Source: JBFWUW01 sp050247075 (GTDB lineage: Bacteria; Planctomycetota; Planctomycetia; Pirellulales; JBFWUW01). Taken from it: DNA of 64,000 nt. Positions 8,144-17,262 of the stretch are shown piece after piece; within the stretch, counting starts at the first letter, position 1; each line of letters begins with the position of its first letter. Where the stretch lies: positions 1 to 64,000 of the forward strand of contig JBFWUW010000014.1 of the NCBI GenBank assembly GCA_050247075.1, given 5' to 3'. A program made the translations under genes and the position numbers. Under the pieces are notes generated by a model. It was not told where the DNA came from. It made no database searches and saw only the letters and a program-made list of their open reading frames with translations.

Positions 8144-11113
8144 ATGCGCCGCTCTTGCTCGATCATGGCTTGTTTACTACTCACTGTGGGCGGATGGTTG
8201 TTTCTGGAACAAACCGCGGGCGCGGCCGATCCACCGGCGACGCATTGGATTTGGTCTAACGCCCAAGCCTCGGGAAATGAGACCATTTATCTGCGGAAGA
8301 CTCTGGATTTGCCGGGGACCGTGAAGACGGCCCGGTTGTCAACCGCCTGCGACAACGTCATGACCTTCTACGTCAATGGCGAAAAGCAGTTTGAACATGC
8401 TTCGTGGAGCGAACCGGCCAAGGCCGAGCTTGGCAAGAAGCTGCGTCCTGGCAAAAACGTGTTGGCCGTCCTGGCCCGCAACGAGGGGGGCCCCGCCGGT
8501 TTCATGGCGCAGTTGCAGATTGAGCTGGAGGACGGCGGAAAGCTGTCGATCGTTAGCGATGCCTCGTGGCTGGTTTCGACCAAAGCCGAGGAGGGCTGGC
8601 AAAAGCCCGACTTTGCCGACGCCGGCTGGAGCAAGGCGCATAGCCTGGGCAAGTTGGGGATTGCCCCGTGGGGAATTCCTGGCCAAGGAGGCGCGCCAGC
8701 CGATCCCGGTGCGGCCACCGCCGTCGACCAGATCACGGCGCTGGATGGCTTTAACGTCGAAATGCTGTACTCCGTTCCCAAGGAGGAACAAGGGAGCTGG
8801 GTCAGCCTGACGCCTGACCCTAAGGGCCGGTTGATCGTCTCTGACCAGAACGGCAAGTTGTATCGGGTGACGCCCGGCCAGGATGCCGACGGCACCAAGG
8901 TGGAGCTGTTGGATCTACCCATCGGACAGGCCCAAGGGTTGTTATACGCCTATGACTGCTTGTACGTCACGGTCAACGGTAGTGCCGCGCAAGGCAGCGG
9001 CCTGTATCGCCTGCGCGATACCAACGACGACGACCAATTCGACCAGGTGGAATTGCTGAGCAAGATTAGCGGCGGTGGCGAGCATGGGCCGCACGGCGTG
9101 CGCCTGGGGCCGGATGGACTGCTCTATCTGGTGGCAGGCAACTTCACGCAAATTCCCGAAGGGAGCGACAACAACGCTCCGCATCGCAATTGGGCCGAGG
9201 ACCAGCTTCTGCCGCGCAATCCCGACGGCGGCGGCCACGACCCGCACATCATGGCGCCGGGCGGCTGGGTGGCTCGTTGCGACAAGGATGGCCAGAACTG
9301 GCAACTGCTGTGTGCCGGCCTGCGCAACGCCTACGACATCGACTTCAACTCCGTGGGCGAACTGTTTACTTACGACAGCGACATGGAATGGGACACCGGC
9401 ACGCCGTGGTATCGGCCGACGCGCGTCAACCACTGCGTCAGCGGAGGAGAATATGGCTGGCGGAACGGCACCGGCAAATGGCCCGAGTATTCCATCGACA
9501 GCCTGGGAGCGGTGACCAACATTGGCCTCGGTTCGCCGACCGGCGTGACCTTTGGGACGGGTGCCAAATTCCCGGCCAAATACCAGCACGCTTTGTACAT
9601 CAACGATTGGACCTACGGCAAGATTTACGCCGTCCACCCGGTCGAGCAAGGGGCAACGTATAGCGGCACGTTCGAGACGTTTATCTCTGGCCGGCCGCTG
9701 CCCGTCACCGATATCTGCGTCAATCACGACGGTGCGCTGTACTTCACCATTGGCGGGCGCGGCACGCAGTCGGGCCTGTATCGGGTGACCTACGCCGGCA
9801 GCGAACCGACCGCGCCAGCCCCGCTGCCGGAGAACAAAGCAGCGGCCGAAGCCCGACAGTTGCGGCACCAGTTAGAAACCTTGCAAACACAGGCATCGGC
9901 CGAAATCGCCGATACGGTTTGGCCCCATCTGAATAGCGGCGACCGCTCAATCCGCTATGCCGCCCGCGTGGCGCTGGAACATCAAGAGCTTGCATCATGG
10001 AAAGATCGCGCGCTGGCTGAAACCAAAACCACGGCGGCCTTGCAAGCCCTGACAGCCTTGACCCGCGCTGGCGATGCAACGCTGTTGTCGCCGGTTGTCC
10101 AAAAGTTGAATTCCTTGCCGCTTCGGAGCATGACCGAGGAGCAACTGTTGGACGCGCTGCGAGTTTACGGGCTGGCTTTCATTCGCCTGGGCGAACCGAC
10201 ACCGGAGCTACGCGCCGCTACAATTGAGATTCTCAGCCCGCTCTTTCCGCATCAAAGCGAAAACGTCAACCGCGAACTGTGCCAGGTGCTGGTCTACCTG
10301 GGCGAGCCGACGGTCGTGCCGCGCGGCATGGAGCAACTGAAGCTGGCCCAGACGCAAGAAGACCAGTTGTTCTATGTGCTAGCTCTGCGGAACATGTCCG
10401 CTGGCTGGACGCCCGACCTGCGCCGGACCTACTTCGGCTGGCTGAATCTGGCCGAAACCAGCTATCGCGGCGGGGCCAGCTTCCGAAAATTCTTGGAAAG
10501 GATCCGCTCCGACGCCCTGGCCAAGACCAGCGAGGCCGAACAACTGGCTCTGAAAGATGTCTTAGAGCAAAAGCTGCAGGTGGAGGCGGTTCAGTTAGAG
10601 ACCACGCGGCAGTTCATCCACAACTGGCAGATGGAAGACCTGCTGCCGCTAGTGGCCGATGTCGAACAGGGCCGCTCCTTCGAGAAGGGCAAGGCGGCTT
10701 ATCAGGCGGCCCAGTGCTACAAGTGCCACCGGTTTGCCGGCGAAGGGGGAGCCACCGGCCCCGACCTGACCGGCGCCGGCAGTCGTTTCAACCCGCAGTA
10801 CTTGTTGGAATCGGTGATCGTGCCGTCGAGAGTCATTTCCGACCAGTACCTGAGTTCGCTGATTGAAACCAGCGACGGCGAGGTCATCACGGGCCGGGTG
10901 ATCGAAGAGACCGACGCCTTGGTCAAGGTCCGCACGAATCCGTTCGCTCTGGATCTGGTGGAAATACCCAAATCCAAGATTGAGTCGCGGCAGCCAACGC
11001 GCATCTCCGAGATGCCGCAAGGGGCCATCAACGTGCTGACCAAGGAAGAAATCCTTGACCTGATCGCCTACATGCGTTCCGCTGGCAACCCCCAGGACAA
11101 GGCCTTCAAATGA
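8144..11113 (+). CDS. Secreted beta-propeller dehydrogenase-like protein with C-terminal heme-binding domain
   Basis: 989 residues with a signal peptide (MRRSCSIMACLLLTVGGWLF). Residues about 30-185 look like a jelly-roll carbohydrate-binding domain (LRPGKNVLAVLARNEGG). A six-bladed propeller of the membrane-bound dehydrogenase/sorbosone dehydrogenase type follows (GEHGPHGVRLGPDGLLYL, CAGLRNAYDIDFNSVGELFT). A helical HEAT-like stretch runs from about 600 to 840. The end is the putative heme-binding domain known from Pirellula and Verrucomicrobium: CYKCH at 858-862, GPDLTG, and SEMPQG carrying a likely axial Met. A periplasmic electron-transfer or sugar-oxidising role is inferred. The next gene is a sugar-acid dehydratase on the same strand. 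Confidence 0.92.
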   Translation: MRRSCSIMACLLLTVGGWLFLEQTAGAADPPATHWIWSNAQASGNETIYLRKTLDLPGTVKTARLSTACDNVMTFYVNGEKQFEHASWSEPAKAELGKKLRPGKNVLAVLARNEGGPAGFMAQLQIELEDGGKLSIVSDASWLVSTKAEEGWQKPDFADAGWSKAHSLGKLGIAPWGIPGQGGAPADPGAATAVDQITALDGFNVEMLYSVPKEEQGSWVSLTPDPKGRLIVSDQNGKLYRVTPGQDADGTKVELLDLPIGQAQGLLYAYDCLYVTVNGSAAQGSGLYRLRDTNDDDQFDQVELLSKISGGGEHGPHGVRLGPDGLLYLVAGNFTQIPEGSDNNAPHRNWAEDQLLPRNPDGGGHDPHIMAPGGWVARCDKDGQNWQLLCAGLRNAYDIDFNSVGELFTYDSDMEWDTGTPWYRPTRVNHCVSGGEYGWRNGTGKWPEYSIDSLGAVTNIGLGSPTGVTFGTGAKFPAKYQHALYINDWTYGKIYAVHPVEQGATYSGTFETFISGRPLPVTDICVNHDGALYFTIGGRGTQSGLYRVTYAGSEPTAPAPLPENKAAAEARQLRHQLETLQTQASAEIADTVWPHLNSGDRSIRYAARVALEHQELASWKDRALAETKTTAALQALTALTRAGDATLLSPVVQKLNSLPLRSMTEEQLLDALRVYGLAFIRLGEPTPELRAATIEILSPLFPHQSENVNRELCQVLVYLGEPTVVPRGMEQLKLAQTQEDQLFYVLALRNMSAGWTPDLRRTYFGWLNLAETSYRGGASFRKFLERIRSDALAKTSEAEQLALKDVLEQKLQVEAVQLETTRQFIHNWQMEDLLPLVADVEQGRSFEKGKAAYQAAQCYKCHRFAGEGGATGPDLTGAGSRFNPQYLLESVIVPSRVISDQYLSSLIETSDGEVITGRVIEETDALVKVRTNPFALDLVEIPKSKIESRQPTRISEMPQGAINVLTKEEILDLIAYMRSAGNPQDKAFK

Positions 11114-11162
11114 AAGGCTGAAGGCGAAAGGCTGAAACCGAACACTGAACACCGAACACTCC
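11114..11162. repeat. Simple repeat of the GTGTTCGG / GGCTGAA type
   Basis: Right after the TGA stop the sequence repeats AAAGGCTGAAGGCGAAAGG and then CCGAACACTGAACACCGAAC. A related tract is at 14967-15005. It fills the gap between the cytochrome gene and the dehydratase gene. Confidence 0.6.
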
Positions 11163-11167
11163 TGCGC

Positions 11168-12346
11168 ATGAAAATCACTGCCGTCGAAACGCACGTCTGC
11201 CACGCGCGGATGCGAAACTGGATCTTCGTCAAAGTCCGCACCGACCAGGATGGCTTGTGGGGCTGGGGCGAGGCGACGTTGGAATGGTGTACCCGCGCCG
11301 TGGTGGGGGCGGTGGAGGATATCGCCCAATTGATCGTGGGGGAGGATCCCACGCGGATTGAGTACCTGTGGCAGATGATGTTTCGCCAGCACTTTTGGCA
11401 CGGGGGCGATGTCGTGCGGGCGACCGCCATCAGCGGCATCGACCTGGCGCTGTGGGACATTTTGGGCAAAATTCATGGCGTCCCCTGCCACAAACTGTGG
11501 GGCGGGCCGGTGCGCGATTACATCCGCACCTACAGCCATTTGGGCGGCGGCAAGATGGAGGACTTTTACGACACCGACCCGGCCGACGCCAAGCGCTTCG
11601 GCGAACTGGCGATCCAGGCGGTGGAGGATGGTTTCACCGCCTTCAAGACGATGGCCGTGCCAGAGACAATGCCGATCGAGGGCCTGCGGCCGGTCAAATA
11701 TGCCGAGGCATGCGTGCGGGCCATGCGCGACGCGGTCGGCGACGATATCGACATCATGGTCGATTGCCACGCCCGCCCCAGTCCGCGGATGGGGCTGCGG
11801 TTCGCCAAAGTCCTGGAACCGTACGGGCTGTACTGGTTCGAAGAACCTTGCTGGCCCGAGTCGGTCGGCGGGCTGGCCGAAATTCAACAAGCCGTCAGCA
11901 CGCCCATCGCCACCGGCGAGCGATTGATCGGCCAGCACGGTTTTCGCGAACTGGTCGAGCGGCGCGCCGTGAGCATTTTACAGCCCGACATCACGCACTG
12001 CGGCGGCCTCAGCGAGGCCCGCCGCATCGCCGGGCTGGCCGAGCTGCACCGCATGGCAGTCGCACCGCACAATCCGCAAGGCCCGGTCAGCACGGCGGCC
12101 AGCCTGGAATTTGGCTTTGCCACGCCCAGCTACATTGTTTGCGAGAGCGTCCATCTGGATGTCCCCTGGCGGCAAGATGTGGTCAGCGAGGGATTCACCG
12201 TCGAACGCCAAGGCCGCATCGTCCGCCCCGGAACGCGCCCCGGCCTGGGCATCGAAATCAACGAAGCCGAAGTCAAAAAGCATCCGTTTCAGCAAGAGCT
12301 GCTGCAACGCAGCTTCTACGCCGACGGCGCGGTCGGCGATTGGTGA
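11168..12346 (+). CDS. D-galactonate dehydratase-like enolase superfamily enzyme
   Basis: 392 residues, the usual length of the mandelate racemase/muconate lactonizing group. Metal ligands have standard spacing: D199 (VDCHARPSP), E225 (WFEEP) and E251 (TGER). H201 and H301 (APHNPQGP) match the catalytic histidines of galactonate dehydratases, and LQPDITHCGG (D274) is conserved. Galactonate dehydratase removes water from D-galactonate to give 2-dehydro-3-deoxy-galactonate. Exact substrate specificity within the family cannot be read from sequence alone. It is 54 bases downstream of the cytochrome/propeller gene and upstream of DUF1501, probably one transcript. Confidence 0.85.
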   Translation: MKITAVETHVCHARMRNWIFVKVRTDQDGLWGWGEATLEWCTRAVVGAVEDIAQLIVGEDPTRIEYLWQMMFRQHFWHGGDVVRATAISGIDLALWDILGKIHGVPCHKLWGGPVRDYIRTYSHLGGGKMEDFYDTDPADAKRFGELAIQAVEDGFTAFKTMAVPETMPIEGLRPVKYAEACVRAMRDAVGDDIDIMVDCHARPSPRMGLRFAKVLEPYGLYWFEEPCWPESVGGLAEIQQAVSTPIATGERLIGQHGFRELVERRAVSILQPDITHCGGLSEARRIAGLAELHRMAVAPHNPQGPVSTAASLEFGFATPSYIVCESVHLDVPWRQDVVSEGFTVERQGRIVRPGTRPGLGIEINEAEVKKHPFQQELLQRSFYADGAVGDW

Positions 12347-12384
12347 GACATTTTGGATTTTGGATTTTTGATTTTGGATTGCCT
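12347..12384. repeat. AAATC-type simple repeat tract
   Basis: Immediately after the dehydratase stop comes a run of TTTTGGATTTTGGATTTTTG. Similar tracts occur at 1319-1352, 1421-1457 (both minus orientation) and 21482-21517. These mark gene borders and one protein N-terminus. Confidence 0.7.
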
Positions 12385-12463
12385 GGGGTGATTGTTATCA
12401 ATAGACGTTGATGCTTGTGGTAGTGGCCAAGTTCGGCGGTTGGTCGTATTGGGAGGTGATTCC

Positions 12464-13903
12464 ATGTGGATGCCTGGTACACCGCAATCTGGCGGAACGC
12501 GGCGGGCTGGCGGCTTGTTGTCGCGCCGGCAAGCGCTGGCTGCTGGCGGATTGTCGCTGTTTGGCGGCATGAACTTGCCCGGTTTGTTGCGGGCGGAAGC
12601 AGCGCCGGGCGGCGCAGCCCGGCCGGGCAAGGCCAAGAGCGTCATCATGCTCTACCTGCACGGCGGAGCGCCGACGCAAGACATGTTCGATATGAAACCC
12701 GCCGCCCCGGTCGAGGTGCGCGGCGAGTTCAATCCTATCGCCACCAATGTCCCCGGCTTGCAAATCTGCGAGCATCTGCCGCAAATGGCCAAATGGATGG
12801 ACAAAGCCGCGGTGATTCGCGGGCTATTTCACCAGGCCGGCTGCCACAATGAAATTCCCAGCTTCACCGGCTACGAGTCACCGCAAGGAGACACGCAGGC
12901 CCTACCCGACAATTTGCCCCCCAGCATGGGCTCGGTTTGCGAGTTTCTCAAACCCGACGACGACCGCCGGCCGGCCTACGTCCACTTGCCGGCCCCATTG
13001 GCCTACATCGGCGAATCGGGCCCTGGGGCGGGCTTTTTGGGCCGGCGTTACGATCCGTTGATGACCAGCGCCACGCCCACGGTCGATCCCGGCGCGGACA
13101 TTAAATACCGGCCCCATCCGCCGCTGGTCCGCGGCATCCCGCGGATCAGCGACAGCCAATTGATTGAGGGCCTGTCGCTGGACCGCGTGGGCCAACGCAA
13201 GGCCCTGCTATCTCAACTGGATGACGGCCTGGCACGGCACGCCGCCGAGGCGGCCGGCTTCGACCGTTTCCAACAGCGGGCCTTCGACGTGCTGGCGTCG
13301 CCGCAATTGCGGGCCTGTTTCGATCCGGCATTGATCGACCAGCGCGTGCAAGAGCGCTACGGCAACACGCTCTTCGGCAATAGTGCCTACATCGCCAGCA
13401 AACTGGTGGAGACGGGCGTCCGTTTCGTCAACGTCACTTGGACCTGGTACAACCTGGCGATTCCCGGCTTTCAAGATTTTGGCTGGGACACGCACGAGCA
13501 TAACTTCTCGATCCTCAAGCTGTACTTGCCCCACTTGGACCAGGTCTTTTCGTCCTTGATGGAAGACCTGCAACAGAGCGGGCTGTTGGATGAAACCTTG
13601 GTGGTGCTGACCAGCGATTTTGGCCGCACGCCGGGCGTCAACCGTACCGCCGGCCGCGACCACTGGACGCATTGCTACTCGACCGTGCTAGCGGGGGCGG
13701 GCATTCGCGGCGGCATGGTGCATGGCGCGTCGGACAAACAAGCCGCCTTGCCGGTAGACTGCCCCGTCCGTCCAGCCGATATCTGCGCAACTATCTACCG
13801 CTGCCTGGGAATCGATCCTGACATGATGATTTACGACCGCCTCAACCGGCCCCACAAGATTGCGCAAGGGGGCGAAGCCATTGAAGCGGTGCTAACGGGA
13901 TAG
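12464..13903 (+). CDS. DUF1501 domain-containing protein
   Basis: 479 residues. The ATG at 12464 follows a strong ribosome binding site (GGGAGGTGAT, 12451-12460), which decides the start over upstream in-frame codons. A twin-arginine leader (LSRRQALAAGG, arginines 21-22) indicates Tat export. Family blocks include VIMLYLHGGAPTQDMFDMKP, GWDTHEHNF and LTSDFGRTPGVNRTAGRDHW. It is not next to a DUF1549/DUF1553 gene but follows a galactonate-dehydratase-like gene and the large cytochrome protein, so it may serve the same catabolic unit. Reaction unknown. Confidence 0.93.
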   Translation: MWMPGTPQSGGTRRAGGLLSRRQALAAGGLSLFGGMNLPGLLRAEAAPGGAARPGKAKSVIMLYLHGGAPTQDMFDMKPAAPVEVRGEFNPIATNVPGLQICEHLPQMAKWMDKAAVIRGLFHQAGCHNEIPSFTGYESPQGDTQALPDNLPPSMGSVCEFLKPDDDRRPAYVHLPAPLAYIGESGPGAGFLGRRYDPLMTSATPTVDPGADIKYRPHPPLVRGIPRISDSQLIEGLSLDRVGQRKALLSQLDDGLARHAAEAAGFDRFQQRAFDVLASPQLRACFDPALIDQRVQERYGNTLFGNSAYIASKLVETGVRFVNVTWTWYNLAIPGFQDFGWDTHEHNFSILKLYLPHLDQVFSSLMEDLQQSGLLDETLVVLTSDFGRTPGVNRTAGRDHWTHCYSTVLAGAGIRGGMVHGASDKQAALPVDCPVRPADICATIYRCLGIDPDMMIYDRLNRPHKIAQGGEAIEAVLTG

Positions 13904-14076
13904 AAACAAGGCCGAAACACCAACGCCGGCTAAGTGAGTTTGGCTGGTTTTTGGGCCGGCAAGGCAACCGTCGCCAGAATCTCGGCATTCGCGCCTTGCC
14001 GGATGGGCCGCGCCGCACGATCATCGAAGGTTGCGTGGGTGCCGCTCGCTTCCTTGGCCAATGCTGGTCTTGCCGT

Positions 14077-14952
14077 ATGGGACTGCTCGATAAAGTCAAA
14101 TCGCTGCTCAGCGGCAACAAGGTCGATCTCAAGCAGCGTTATGAACTGCTGCGCGAGGCCGTGTCGGGCACCATGTCCAAGTTCTACATGGCCCGCGACC
14201 GCGAGACCGACCGCATCGTGGGGGTCAAACTGCTCGATACCAAGAAGACGGCCGATTTCGAGGCCCGCTTGAAGGGGCTGAAAAAGCCCAGCGAGGGCGA
14301 AATCGCCGCGAAGATGGTCCACCCGCGGATTGTGCAGTTGATCACGCATGGCATAACGACAACCGGCGAGCAGTTCTTGGTGATGGAGTTCTTGGAGGGG
14401 CAAGGTCTGAATTCGCTACTGGTCGCCAAAAGCCCGCTGCTAAAAGGGCAAGAGGTGGAGATTATCCGCCAGGCCGCCGATGCCCTGGCCGCCGTCCACA
14501 AGGCCGAGTTCATCCATCGCGATGTCTGTCCGCGAAATTTCATCCTTTCGCCCGACGGCAAATCGCTGAAGCTGATCGACTTTGGCCTCTCCATTCCGGC
14601 TACGCCAGAGTTCATGCAGCCCGGCAATCGCACCGGAAATCCCACCTACATGGCTCCAGAAGTCATCAAGCGGATGGCGACCGACCACAAGGTGGACATT
14701 TTTGCCCTGGGCATCATGGCTTATGAGCTTTGCACCTTCGAGCACCCTTGGGGCCGCGGGCTGACCGGCAAATCGGCCATGGACCACGCCACGCGCGAGG
14801 CCACGCCGATCGAAAAGCATCGGCCCCAGATCAACCCCCGGTTGGCCAAGGCCATTTCTTCCTGCCTGGTGCAAAACCCCGCCCAACGCTGCCCGTCGCT
14901 CGATCAGTTCCTCAAACAAATCCAAGGGATTGAGCGTATTGACGGGAAGTAG
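14077..14952 (+). CDS. Small soluble serine/threonine protein kinase
   Basis: 291 residues: only a Hanks-type kinase domain with no transmembrane or sensor part. Seen motifs: VGVKLLD (ATP lysine K51), HRDVCPRN (catalytic D149, N154), IDFG (D168) and MAPE (193-195). The glycine-rich loop is degenerate (REAVSGTMSKFY), with only one of its usual glycines. The catalytic loop reads CPRN where most family members have LKPEN. All residues needed for phosphotransfer are present, so activity is expected. The open frame extends upstream to 13951 without family similarity; ATG 14077 (MGLLDKVKSLL) fits. No partner gene is adjacent. Confidence 0.9.
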   Translation: MGLLDKVKSLLSGNKVDLKQRYELLREAVSGTMSKFYMARDRETDRIVGVKLLDTKKTADFEARLKGLKKPSEGEIAAKMVHPRIVQLITHGITTTGEQFLVMEFLEGQGLNSLLVAKSPLLKGQEVEIIRQAADALAAVHKAEFIHRDVCPRNFILSPDGKSLKLIDFGLSIPATPEFMQPGNRTGNPTYMAPEVIKRMATDHKVDIFALGIMAYELCTFEHPWGRGLTGKSAMDHATREATPIEKHRPQINPRLAKAISSCLVQNPAQRCPSLDQFLKQIQGIERIDGK

Positions 14953-15329
14953 GAAGGGCGAGTGAGTGAGTGTTCAGTTTTCAGTTTTCGGTTTTCGGTG
15001 TTCGGAAAGGCCGGCATTGGATGGGTGAATGCCAAGTGGGGAGCGGAAGCGGAGGCGAAAGCGACGGGTGCCTGGGTCAGTAGCGCAGCGGAGTGTTGGC
15101 TTGAACCGCCTTTGATCTGCCATGCCGAGCAACGGCATCCGGCGAAGCAACGTCCCCCTCGCGATACAAGCCGGCACGGAGGCAGCCGTGCTGGCTACGT
15201 TGCATTGACCGCACGGAACCCATTTTGTAGCATACATTTGCTGCGATTTGGGGAGGCTGGCGATGGGGCCATCGCCTGTTGCCTTTTACGATAAGTTGCA
15301 TCAGGTTTCACCCTGGGAAAAGAACTACC
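14953..15329. other. Gap of 377 bases with repeat fragments
   Basis: It contains a TTTTCAGTTTTCGG-type simple repeat (14967-15005), a short piece resembling the start of family C (about 15065-15085, GGGTGCCTGGGTCAG) and a family D-like end at 15169-15202 (AAGCCGGCACGGAGGCAG, then CGTGCTGGCTACG). No gene was recognised. The promoter of the ABC importer operon should lie here or just downstream but is not obvious. Confidence 0.5.
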
Positions 15330-17201
15330 ATGCACGCCCGACGAAGTCTGCTCGCACTGGCGTTTGTACTGTGTCTGGCCATGCCGGGCTGTTCGCTCGA
15401 TACCTCTTCCGATGCCGGTAAAGCAGCCGATAAGTCGGGGGACGGCGGTTCGTCGACCACCGCCGGCTCCCAGGATTCATCGGGTGATTCTTCTGGATCG
15501 AAATCGCCCCACAGCGAAGGGACCGGCCTAACTCTGGGCGGCATGAAGCCGTCGGAGTCGGACGTGTTGGCGCTGGAATATCTCAATGATCCCGACACGG
15601 TTAACGCGCTGACCGCCAACGACACGACGAGCCAGGAGTTTCAAGGCTGGGTTTACGATGCGCTGGCCACGCGCGACTATCACGACCCCGACAAGTTGGT
15701 GCCGGGTATTGCCGAGAGTTGGGAATTCGACAAGGACAAGTTGGAGTACACGATTCACCTGCGTCGCGGGGTGAAGTGGCATCCCATGTCTTTGCCAGAC
15801 GGCACGGAGTTGCCGGAAACGGAGTTGACCGCCGACGATGTGATGTTCACCTATGCATGCATTCTCAATCCCAGTGTGGAAGCAGCGGCCCTGCGAAGCT
15901 ACTACGAAGACCCGGATGCCGAGGACGAATCGAAGCGATACAAGATCAAAGCGACTAAAGTGGACGATTACACCGTCAAGGTGGAATGGACCAAGCCGTA
16001 CTTTCTGGCCGATGAATTCACGTTGGGCGTGCCGATCGTGCCGGAGCATGTCTATTCCGTCAACGAAACGGGGGACCCCATTTCGTTTGATTATGCCTCG
16101 AAAGAGTTCGCCGACGGCTTCAACAACCATTGGGCCAACACCAAAATGTGCGGGACCGGCCCCTTGATCTTCAAGGAGTGGGTCAAGAACGAGCGGTTAG
16201 TGCTGGAACGCAACCCCAACTATTGGGGCGAACCGTTCTACTTCGAAAGAGTGACATTTCAATGCATTACCAATCCAAATACCGTGGTGCAAAAGTTGCT
16301 GCAGAACGAACTCGACTGGGCGATTATCGTCCAGAAGGACCAGTATGTGCAGAATCAAGAGCATGCCAATGTGAAGACAGGCAAGGTTAAATTGGTGGCG
16401 TACGACTATCCTGGCTACATCTATGTGGGATACAACCAACAGCGCGAGCTCTTCAAGGACAAACGCGTACGCCGGGCGATGGGCCACGCTATTCCCGTGG
16501 ACGAAATCATTAAGGAAGTGATGTTTGGCCTGGCTCGCCGCACAACGGGGCCCTTCCTGCCGGGCAGCAGTTCCTACGACGAATCGTTAGCACCGTTGGA
16601 TTTCGACCTGGAAAAAGCCAAGGCACTACTGGACGAAGCAGGTTGGAAGGATACCGACCAAAACGGCGTCCGAGATAAAATGATTGAAGGCGCCAAAGTC
16701 GAGGCCCAGTTCGACTTGTCAATTCCGGCGGATATCCCCGCCTATCGCACGGTCGCCGAGATCGCCGAGCGCAATTTGCGCCTGATTGGCGTCAAGGTTT
16801 TGGTTTCGCCCGCCAAATGGGACCTGATGCTGCAAAAACAGCGAAAAAAAGAATTCGACGCCACGATCATCGGATGGGGCATGAGTTGGAAGCAAGACCC
16901 ATTTCAAATCTTTCACGGCAGCCAGGCCGACGTGCCGGAGAGTTCAAATTCCATTGGCTACAAGAACCCCGAAGTCGACCGCTTGATCGAGACATTGCGG
17001 GAAACGATGGAAGTAGACGAGCAGATCAAAATCTATCATCAGATCCACGGCCTGATTTACGAGGACCAGCCGTACACGTTCTTGTATGTCTCCAAACGCA
17101 CCGCGGGTCACGATTCCCGGTTGGAGAATGTGGCATTCTACAAACTGCGGCCTTGCATCGATCCTCGCGAATGGGGTGCCAGCCGGGTACGGCAGCAATA
17201 G
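15330..17201 (+). CDS. Peptide-type ABC transporter substrate-binding lipoprotein
   Basis: 623 residues, first gene of a five-gene importer. The N-terminus is a lipoprotein signal peptide with Cys21 (LAMPGC), followed by a Ser/Gly/Asp-rich linker of about 50 residues, then the family 5 extracellular solute-binding fold: LRRGVKWHP, LTADDVMFTY, GTGPLIFKEW, VLERNPNYWG and LDEAGWKDTDQNGVRD are typical blocks. The linker and overall length exceed the usual 520-550 residues. It would capture peptides or similar ligands outside the cytoplasmic membrane and deliver them to the permeases downstream. The ATG at 15330 gives a clean signal peptide. Substrate is not determined. Confidence 0.93.
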   Translation: MHARRSLLALAFVLCLAMPGCSLDTSSDAGKAADKSGDGGSSTTAGSQDSSGDSSGSKSPHSEGTGLTLGGMKPSESDVLALEYLNDPDTVNALTANDTTSQEFQGWVYDALATRDYHDPDKLVPGIAESWEFDKDKLEYTIHLRRGVKWHPMSLPDGTELPETELTADDVMFTYACILNPSVEAAALRSYYEDPDAEDESKRYKIKATKVDDYTVKVEWTKPYFLADEFTLGVPIVPEHVYSVNETGDPISFDYASKEFADGFNNHWANTKMCGTGPLIFKEWVKNERLVLERNPNYWGEPFYFERVTFQCITNPNTVVQKLLQNELDWAIIVQKDQYVQNQEHANVKTGKVKLVAYDYPGYIYVGYNQQRELFKDKRVRRAMGHAIPVDEIIKEVMFGLARRTTGPFLPGSSSYDESLAPLDFDLEKAKALLDEAGWKDTDQNGVRDKMIEGAKVEAQFDLSIPADIPAYRTVAEIAERNLRLIGVKVLVSPAKWDLMLQKQRKKEFDATIIGWGMSWKQDPFQIFHGSQADVPESSNSIGYKNPEVDRLIETLRETMEVDEQIKIYHQIHGLIYEDQPYTFLYVSKRTAGHDSRLENVAFYKLRPCIDPREWGASRVRQQ

Positions 17202-17262
17202 GCACGGTTGCATGTCGGCTGCCCCTCAGAGCTAGTCTCCGTTTTTCCACGGGCCGTTTGTT

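Noticed and set aside
8942..9868. 308-residue minus-strand open frame
   Set aside because: It lies wholly opposite the conserved propeller part of the cytochrome gene and has no family features; high GC causes such antisense frames.
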